6,091 nt of DNA, taken from positions 1-6,091 of the forward strand of contig CALHQN010000150.1 in NCBI GenBank assembly GCA_938036585.1, read 5' to 3'. The translations under genes were made by a program, and so were the position numbers. The notes beneath the pieces are model-generated. The model made no database searches. It was not told the DNA's origin and worked only from the letters and a program-made list of their open reading frames with translations. Within the stretch, counting starts at the first letter, position 1. Each line of letters begins with the position of its first letter. This document shows, piece after piece, positions 1 through 3,988 of this stretch. This stretch comes from an uncultured Campylobacter sp. (GTDB taxonomy: Bacteria; Campylobacterota; Campylobacteria; Campylobacterales; Campylobacteraceae).

Positions 1-532
1 CTCTTCTTTCAACTATATGTAAAAACATATCTGGGTCTGCTTGAGCTGAAGGTGCTAAACCTCTATCTCCTTTTGGATCAGTCATTGCCCCATCAACTGT
101 TAAATCATTTTCTTGACAGTATATTATATACTTCTTTAATTTTTCATGATAATTTGTTCCCAATTTTTTATCCATGTCATAAGTTGTACTATAACAAGCA
201 TTAAAAGCATCCATTCCTACACATCTTTGAAAACAAGAAGCAGTTTTTTGTCCTAAAAGTCTTTGCATTTTTACTTTTTTTACTAAATCTTCTGTACTTT
301 GGTGAATATGAGCAAATCTGTTTATTTTTTTTCCAGTTAAATGAGATGTTACTGTCATCAATTCTTCGTATTCTGGTTCTTGAGCTAAGTCATAAGTCAT
401 CTTAACTGAATTTAAAGATGGTCTTATTATTGGGTGATCTACTGGACACTCAACTCTTTCTCCAAAAATATAGACTTCCATATTCAACTTTCTCAAACTT
501 TCCACATATTCATTTCCTGTCATTAATGCCAT
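1..532 (-). CDS. abfD: 4-hydroxybutyryl-CoA dehydratase / vinylacetyl-CoA isomerase, N-terminal 177 residues (3' end off the window)
   Basis: My own reverse-strand translation gives an open frame of 177 residues from ATG at 530-532 to the window edge, without a stop. It begins MALMTGNEYVESLRKLN and carries KMQRLLGQKTASCFQRCVGMDAF at about 88-110 and DGAMTDPKGDR at 147-157, which I recognise as AbfD. The family is a cytosolic homotetramer with FAD and a [4Fe-4S] cluster. It dehydrates 4-hydroxybutyryl-CoA to crotonyl-CoA in aminobutyrate and succinate-to-butyrate fermentation. Cys100 and Cys104 (Met counted) match the cluster ligands Cys99 and Cys103 of the clostridial enzyme; the His292 and Cys299 ligands would lie off the window. 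Full-length members have about 480-490 residues, so roughly a third is present. A strong ribosome site precedes the start. GC is 31%, and all nine Arg codons are AGA, unlike the genes to the right. The likely source is a fusobacterium or clostridium. Family call is firm; whether the gene belongs to this chromosome is not. Confidence 0.93.
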   Translation of the reverse strand, partial: MALMTGNEYVESLRKLNMEVYIFGERVECPVDHPIIRPSLNSVKMTYDLAQEPEYEELMTVTSHLTGKKINRFAHIHQSTEDLVKKVKMQRLLGQKTASCFQRCVGMDAFNACYSTTYDMDKKLGTNYHEKLKKYIIYCQENDLTVDGAMTDPKGDRGLAPSAQADPDMFLHIVERR

Positions 533-538
533 AAATAT

Positions 539-546
539 CACTCCTT
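539..546 (-). promoter_or_regulatory. Ribosome binding site of abfD
   Basis: Read on the minus strand, AAGGAGTG lies a normal distance before the ATG at 530-532 and fixes that start. The protein beginning MALMTG matches the usual AbfD N-terminus, which supports the same start. The spacer from the preceding stop codon (533-558) is only 26 bases, very A/T-rich, and holds no recognisable promoter or terminator. Confidence 0.8.
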
Positions 547-558
547 AATTAAAAAATT

Positions 559-1062
559 TTAATTTTGCATTATACTTTTAGCCGTGTAGTAAATACTTTC
601 TATCACTTTTAATGGATTACATTCACTATTGCTTAAACACTCTTTTAATTTATCTTCGGCCATGCAAGATACTTGTAGAAGTTTTTCATCTTTAATGCCA
701 AGCTTACAAGCCTTTGAAAAACCAGCATGCGCTCTATTTATATTATCTGTGCGCCCAAGCTCATCAGATCCTAATTTAAAGCAATAAAACGCTAAATCCG
801 CATCGCAAGCTTTCTGTAATGGTGCGATAGACTCTTCAGTCTTGCCTATCTCATATAGCACATATCCGAGCTCTCCGCATTTTTCGGCATTGCCACCATC
901 ACAATGCTTTGATAATATATCTGTTAGCTTCGTGCAGGCACTATATTTCCCATCGCCCTTATTGCAAAGCGAATATAAATTTGCTAAATCCTTTTCTTTA
1001 AAACCAAAACCCGCATACGCACACGAGAATGCCAACATCGCTATCAATACCAAACTTTTCAT
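559..1062 (-). CDS. Secreted Cys-rich Sel1/TPR-like repeat protein (Hcp-type), second of a tandem pair
   Basis: This 167-residue protein has a clear Sec signal peptide (residues 1-17, MKSLVLIAMLAFSCAYA, cleavage likely after AYA). The mature part contains helical-repeat text such as FYCFKLG and FSKACKLG, typical of Sel1-like/Hcp beta-lactamase-like cysteine-rich proteins of Helicobacter and Campylobacter. Ten mature cysteines fall in five pairs: 33/43, 54/62, 86/94, 119/133 and 142/148. In Hcp proteins such pairs form disulfides that brace helix pairs, so a periplasmic or secreted location is expected. It is a clear paralog of the gene just upstream (shared GDGKYSAC, IAPL, KACDA, ECNP). Only one base separates the two, and the ribosome site (GGAG) lies within the end of the upstream gene, so translation is probably coupled. 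Function and binding partner are unknown. Cys14 lies in the signal peptide but does not form a canonical lipobox. GC is lower than upstream genes (about 37%). Confidence 0.85.
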   Translation of the reverse strand: MKSLVLIAMLAFSCAYAGFGFKEKDLANLYSLCNKGDGKYSACTKLTDILSKHCDGGNAEKCGELGYVLYEIGKTEESIAPLQKACDADLAFYCFKLGSDELGRTDNINRAHAGFSKACKLGIKDEKLLQVSCMAEDKLKECLSNSECNPLKVIESIYYTAKSIMQN

Positions 1063-1063
1063 A

Positions 1064-1579
1064 TCATTGCTCCACGATCCAGTTTAGAAGCTCTTTGCCT
1101 CTTTTTATCGGATTACATTCCGTATCTTTTAAGCAAATTTCAAGCTCGTTTTTAAATTTGCAATATTCCTCACTGCCATCAATTTTGGCATCGCAAATTT
1201 TATCCAAGCTTCTTATCGCCCTATCGATATTCCCCGTAGCTGCTATATCTGTCGTCATTAACGAAACGCAAGACAGCATCAAATTTGCATCGCAAGCCTT
1301 GCTTAAAGGAGCGATAGCGTCTCTGTATCGTCCGAATGCAGATAAAAACTCTCCCGCAATCTCGCAGCTCCTAAAATCTTCATTATCACATCTTTTGGTT
1401 AAAATTTCAGCCAGTTTCATACACGCGCTGTATTTCCCATCGCCGTCATCGCAAGAGATCGCCAAATCTTTTTCCTCTTGAGTTTTAAAATCCTCTAAAC
1501 CTACCTTTGCCGCAGCGGGGATCGCTGCAAATGTCGCTATAAACGCGAGTAACCAAATTTTAAGATAGAATTTTTTCAT
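1064..1579 (-). CDS. Secreted Cys-rich Sel1/TPR-like repeat protein (Hcp-type), first of a tandem pair
   Basis: I take the ATG at 1577-1579, giving 171 residues. It has AAGGAG directly upstream and starts a proper signal peptide (MKKFYLKIWLLAFIATFAAIPAAA, cleavage likely after residue 24). The open frame continues upstream to 1726, but that stretch is basic, has no ribosome site and would bury the signal peptide. The mature protein has ten cysteines in five pairs: 43/53, 64/72, 96/104, 129/140 and 149/155. Three pairs have the same inner spacing as the downstream paralog (9, 7, 7) and the last pair also matches (5); only the fourth differs. This is the Cys-braced helix-pair pattern of Sel1-like/Hcp proteins. 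Expected location is the periplasm or outside the cell, with disulfides formed by the Dsb system. It is first in a two-gene unit behind its own -10 box. No catalytic motif is visible and no specific function is claimed. Confidence 0.85.
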   Translation of the reverse strand: MKKFYLKIWLLAFIATFAAIPAAAKVGLEDFKTQEEKDLAISCDDGDGKYSACMKLAEILTKRCDNEDFRSCEIAGEFLSAFGRYRDAIAPLSKACDANLMLSCVSLMTTDIAATGNIDRAIRSLDKICDAKIDGSEEYCKFKNELEICLKDTECNPIKRGKELLNWIVEQ

Positions 1580-1584
1580 TAGCG

Positions 1585-1590
1585 CTCCTT
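1585..1590 (-). promoter_or_regulatory. Ribosome binding site deciding the start at 1579
   Basis: AAGGAG on the minus strand lies five bases before an ATG that opens a signal peptide. It is the main reason for rejecting the longer frame that begins at 1726. Confidence 0.8.
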
Positions 1591-1603
1591 GTTTTAAGCG
1601 GCG

Positions 1604-1609
1604 ATTATA
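1604..1609 (-). promoter_or_regulatory. Probable sigma-70 -10 box for the two Sel1-like genes
   Basis: The minus strand reads TATAAT at 1609-1604, preceded by an A/T-rich run with TTTTTAAA. This fits Campylobacter promoters, which have a strong -10 and T-rich upstream sequence but no fixed -35. A start of transcription near 1597 would leave a short leader carrying the AAGGAG at 1590-1585. It implies that the Cys-rich pair can be transcribed independently of dnaB and the membrane protein gene. Confidence 0.6.
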
Positions 1610-1692
1610 TTTAAAAATTTTTAGCTGGCTCTTAAATTTAAAGGGTGCGGCGGCATGATAAGTGTGCCATAATCCCACCCGCCTGCGCTTAG

Positions 1693-1737
1693 ATGAAATT
1701 TTAAAATTTAGCCGTGCACTGCGCACAAAAATTTCAT
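1693..1737. repeat. 10-bp perfect inverted repeat with a nested GTGC/GCAC stem
   Basis: ATGAAATTTT at 1693-1702 is the exact reverse complement of AAAATTTCAT at 1728-1737. Within the 25-base centre, GTGC (1714-1717) and GCAC (1723-1726) can form a second short stem. It lies in the 216-base intergenic region between the membrane protein gene and the Sel1-like genes, upstream of the -10 box. AAATTT-type palindromes are common in Campylobacter spacers, so this may be ordinary. It could be an operator or a weak terminator-like fold, but no U-run follows on either strand. Confidence 0.45.
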
Positions 1738-1758
1738 AATCTATCGCTAAATTTTACT

Positions 1759-1778
1759 CGCAACGGATCTAAGTTGCG
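1759..1778. repeat. Short inverted repeat just after the membrane protein gene
   Basis: CGCAAC at 1759-1764 pairs with GTTGCG at 1773-1778 across an 8-base loop, 18 bases beyond the stop codon of the 730-residue gene. Its position suits a transcription end. The six-pair stem is short and is followed by AGTAAAATTT on the minus strand, not a T-run, so it is not called as an intrinsic terminator. I see no other gene in 1580-1795. Confidence 0.35.
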
Positions 1779-1795
1779 CGGGCATAATCCGCCGC

Positions 1796-3988
1796 CTACT
1801 TCCCGTCTAAATTTAAAATTTCACTCGAAATTTCATCTATCGTCGCGTTGAAATCCTCCGCCAGCGCGCGCTTTAGCTCCTCTTTCGCCACCATCATATC
1901 GCGCACGATCGCAGCTTCAAACTCCTCTCGGTTCAGCGCCTCGTCGCCCTTGGCAAACGCGAAATCCAGCCCAAACCACGTAGCCACGGCAAACGCAGGC
2001 ACGCATACCACCGCGCCCGGGCCGCACACGAGCCCCGCACTACCGCTAGTCGCGCTGGCGCCCGCCTTGGTAATGGTCTTCGCGCCCGTTTTAGCCGCAG
2101 TTTTAGCGAGGCTCTTGCTGATAAGCTTTGCGCCCAGCACGCCACCCAGCGCCCCTAGCCCCGTCCCGCTCGCGCGATACGCCTTGCTTTTTAGGCTGAA
2201 GCTTTGCGTGACGTTGAGATCAACTTTCGCGCCGTATTTTTTGAGCGTAAAATTTAGCGAGCTCTCATAATTTTTAACGTTTGCCGCAGCGATTTTAGCG
2301 ATGTTTTCGCCAAAATCTTTCGGGAAGCTTTCGCTTACGAAGAGCGCAAATTTCTCATTCAGATACGCCCCCGCATCATCGTCCCACACGCCGTGCCACA
2401 GCACCAGATAATCGCTCAGAAACGAGTAATTGAAATCCGCCATTTTCTGCGCGCTAAGCCTCGCGCCCTCGTCGTAAACGGCGTCGATGTAGCTATTTAG
2501 CGCGGATGCGGCGTTTGCTTCCGCGGCGAAGCGCGTGGCGTTTAGCTCGCCTCTTAGAACATCCGCCTCTCGCGCGCTTAAGATCAGCCGCTCGCCGCTT
2601 TGCAGCACGATCTGCACGCTCGTCTCGACCGCGCTTTTAGGACGTGCGCCATCCGCTTCGCCCGCAGCAGTGCGCGTCTGCGCGGCGCAGATCAAACACA
2701 GCGTGACGTAGGCAAGCGCGAAGATCGTGCCGCTAAAGCGCCCTATTTTGGGCGCGGCTGCTGCTCGCGGCATAAAAAGCACGAAGGCGCAAAGATGCAA
2801 GATCGCGCAGTAAAAGAGGAAATCGCCCGCGCAGATTAGAAACAAAAGAGCGATTTTCAGCGCGCTAGGGCTCTGTGACAGCGCCAGCTCGAACAGCGCG
2901 TTTTTGTAAAATTTCAAAGCGTAAATTTCATTTAGCAGAGCAGATTTGAAGTGCGCTTGCGGCGCGGTAGATTTTAAAATTTCAAAAATTTCAGGGATTG
3001 ATGCGGAGCTTGTCGCGGATTTTTCAGCCAAATTATCCGCGGACGCGTTCGGCGTGGCGGGAGTTGGAGCTAAATTTAAATTTTGCGCTGCGGCTGAGCT
3101 AGTCGTAGAATTTTTGGCGAAGGTCTGCGGCGCAGCGGCGGTATTTGCCTTAGAATTTTCAGCCAAGACCTGCGCCGTCCTGACGGAGCCCTCTTTAAAA
3201 TTTGCGGGCGAAGCGGTGAGATTTTTAGCGGCGTTCGGCGCGGACTTGACAGCATTATCCATCTCGGAATTTCCGATAACTATGCCGGCGTGATTCAAGG
3301 CGGAATTTTTAGCGAATTTAGCGGCGTTATTTGTTGCTAAATTTCCGACGGGTGCGGAAGCGTTATTCCTCGTGGAGTCTTCAGTGGATGCGGCGGTGCG
3401 GGCGGGCGAAGTAAAATTTATCGCGGAATTTAAAGAGTGTGCGGCAGCATCTGCGCCGTCTGCAAGCCGCAAATAGGCTAAATTTATGGCGAAATTTACT
3501 GCTACGGCAAGCGCGGCTAGCAGCAAAATGCTAAGTTTGAGCGATAAAATTCTGGGATTTTTAATCTCTTTTAGGCTTAGCTTCAGCACCGCCAGGCGCA
3601 TCAGAGCAAGAGCTGCAGGTAGTGCCGCGAGCGTCACAAATAGCTCCGCGCCGCGCAGATCCGCTAGGCCTAGCGCCAAAGTGGCGCTTAAAAGGATCGC
3701 GCCCGCGCAGGCCAAAATCCCGCTTATAAGCCTGCCCCTAAAAATTTTAATCAAAGTCCCGCCGCTGCGAAATAGCGCCGCATTGGCGCGCTGCTTCGCC
3801 TCGTAAAAAAAGCTAAATAGCACCCGAAATAGCGCATAAGCCCAAAACGCCGCCAGCGCGCAAAAGCCCGCGTCGTCCCAATCCTGAGCGTAAAGCGCGA
3901 AACAAAAAATGCTAACGATCAGCGCTAGCCTAAGCGCTATTTCACAGATCCAGCGGCGCGTCGTCGTCATCGAGCCTGTTTGCCTCAT
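1796..3988 (-). CDS. Unrecognised multi-pass membrane protein with long linker and Gly/Lys-rich C-terminal region
   Basis: This 730-residue protein matches no family I can name. Hydrophobic segments lie at about 17-34, 40-61, 87-109, 114-135, 149-172, 376-406 and 417-436. Basic loops at 62-87, 131-149 and 407-417 place the N-terminus in the cytoplasm and the linker and C-terminal domain outside. Residues 180-345 are a low-complexity Ala/Asn/Ser/Thr linker. Residues 437-605 form a soluble domain. Then come Gly-rich 606-620, a Lys-every-fourth-residue stretch at 621-641, hydrophobic 650-679 with CGPGAVVC, and a charged helix from 680. Four D/E-X-N-X-S/T sequons start at 481, 518, 590 and 712. 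The frame overlaps the end of dnaB by 47 bases, or by 29 if Met7 (3968-3970) is the true start; neither start has a strong ribosome site. It is probably translated with dnaB, but no functional link is shown. GC is high (39/60 at 2041-2100). A real gene is very likely; the function is unknown. Confidence 0.8.
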   Translation of the reverse strand: MRQTGSMTTTRRWICEIALRLALIVSIFCFALYAQDWDDAGFCALAAFWAYALFRVLFSFFYEAKQRANAALFRSGGTLIKIFRGRLISGILACAGAILLSATLALGLADLRGAELFVTLAALPAALALMRLAVLKLSLKEIKNPRILSLKLSILLLAALAVAVNFAINLAYLRLADGADAAAHSLNSAINFTSPARTAASTEDSTRNNASAPVGNLATNNAAKFAKNSALNHAGIVIGNSEMDNAVKSAPNAAKNLTASPANFKEGSVRTAQVLAENSKANTAAAPQTFAKNSTTSSAAAQNLNLAPTPATPNASADNLAEKSATSSASIPEIFEILKSTAPQAHFKSALLNEIYALKFYKNALFELALSQSPSALKIALLFLICAGDFLFYCAILHLCAFVLFMPRAAAAPKIGRFSGTIFALAYVTLCLICAAQTRTAAGEADGARPKSAVETSVQIVLQSGERLILSAREADVLRGELNATRFAAEANAASALNSYIDAVYDEGARLSAQKMADFNYSFLSDYLVLWHGVWDDDAGAYLNEKFALFVSESFPKDFGENIAKIAAANVKNYESSLNFTLKKYGAKVDLNVTQSFSLKSKAYRASGTGLGALGGVLGAKLISKSLAKTAAKTGAKTITKAGASATSGSAGLVCGPGAVVCVPAFAVATWFGLDFAFAKGDEALNREEFEAAIVRDMMVAKEELKRALAEDFNATIDEISSEILNLDGK
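2954..3451 (-). repeat. Degenerate repeats encoding the Ala/Asn/Ser/Thr-rich linker of the membrane protein
   Basis: This stretch encodes about residues 180-345, almost free of large hydrophobic blocks. A motif of the form [F/L]-A-[K/E]-[N/K]-S followed by an Ala at motif position 10 recurs at residues 225 (FAKNSALNHA), 275 (LAENSKANTA), 290 (FAKNSTTSSA) and 320 (LAEKSATSSA), at distances of 50, 15 and 30. This suggests decayed 45-base units. By the positive-inside rule the linker lies in the periplasm between the fifth and sixth membrane segments. Confidence 0.5.

Noticed and set aside
1023..1062. Lipoprotein signal in the 167-residue secreted protein (Cys14)
   Set aside because: Residues before Cys14 are Ala-Phe-Ser, which is not a canonical lipobox; AYA followed by Gly is a good ordinary signal-peptidase site.
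842..1481. Plus-strand open frames across the Sel1-like genes
   Set aside because: They lie antisense to two well-supported genes with signal peptides and conserved cysteines, and their products look like Ser/Leu-rich shadow translation.
1580..1726. A 49-residue N-terminal extension of the first Sel1-like protein
   Set aside because: It places a signal peptide internally, lacks a ribosome site, is Arg/Lys-rich noise, and overlaps the promoter-like TATAAT. The ATG at 1577-1579 has AAGGAG.
1759..1778. Intrinsic terminator after the membrane protein gene
   Set aside because: The stem is only six pairs and no T-run follows on either strand.
2946..3293. Plus-strand 115-residue Ala/Phe-rich frame
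   Set aside because: It is the complement of the Ala/Asn-rich linker repeats, and its composition follows from that sequence.
1796..3988. Membrane protein as ComEC (which I recall near dnaB in Helicobacter)
   Set aside because: No competence-domain or metallo-lactamase-like motif is visible, and the linker and Lys-ladder architecture differ.
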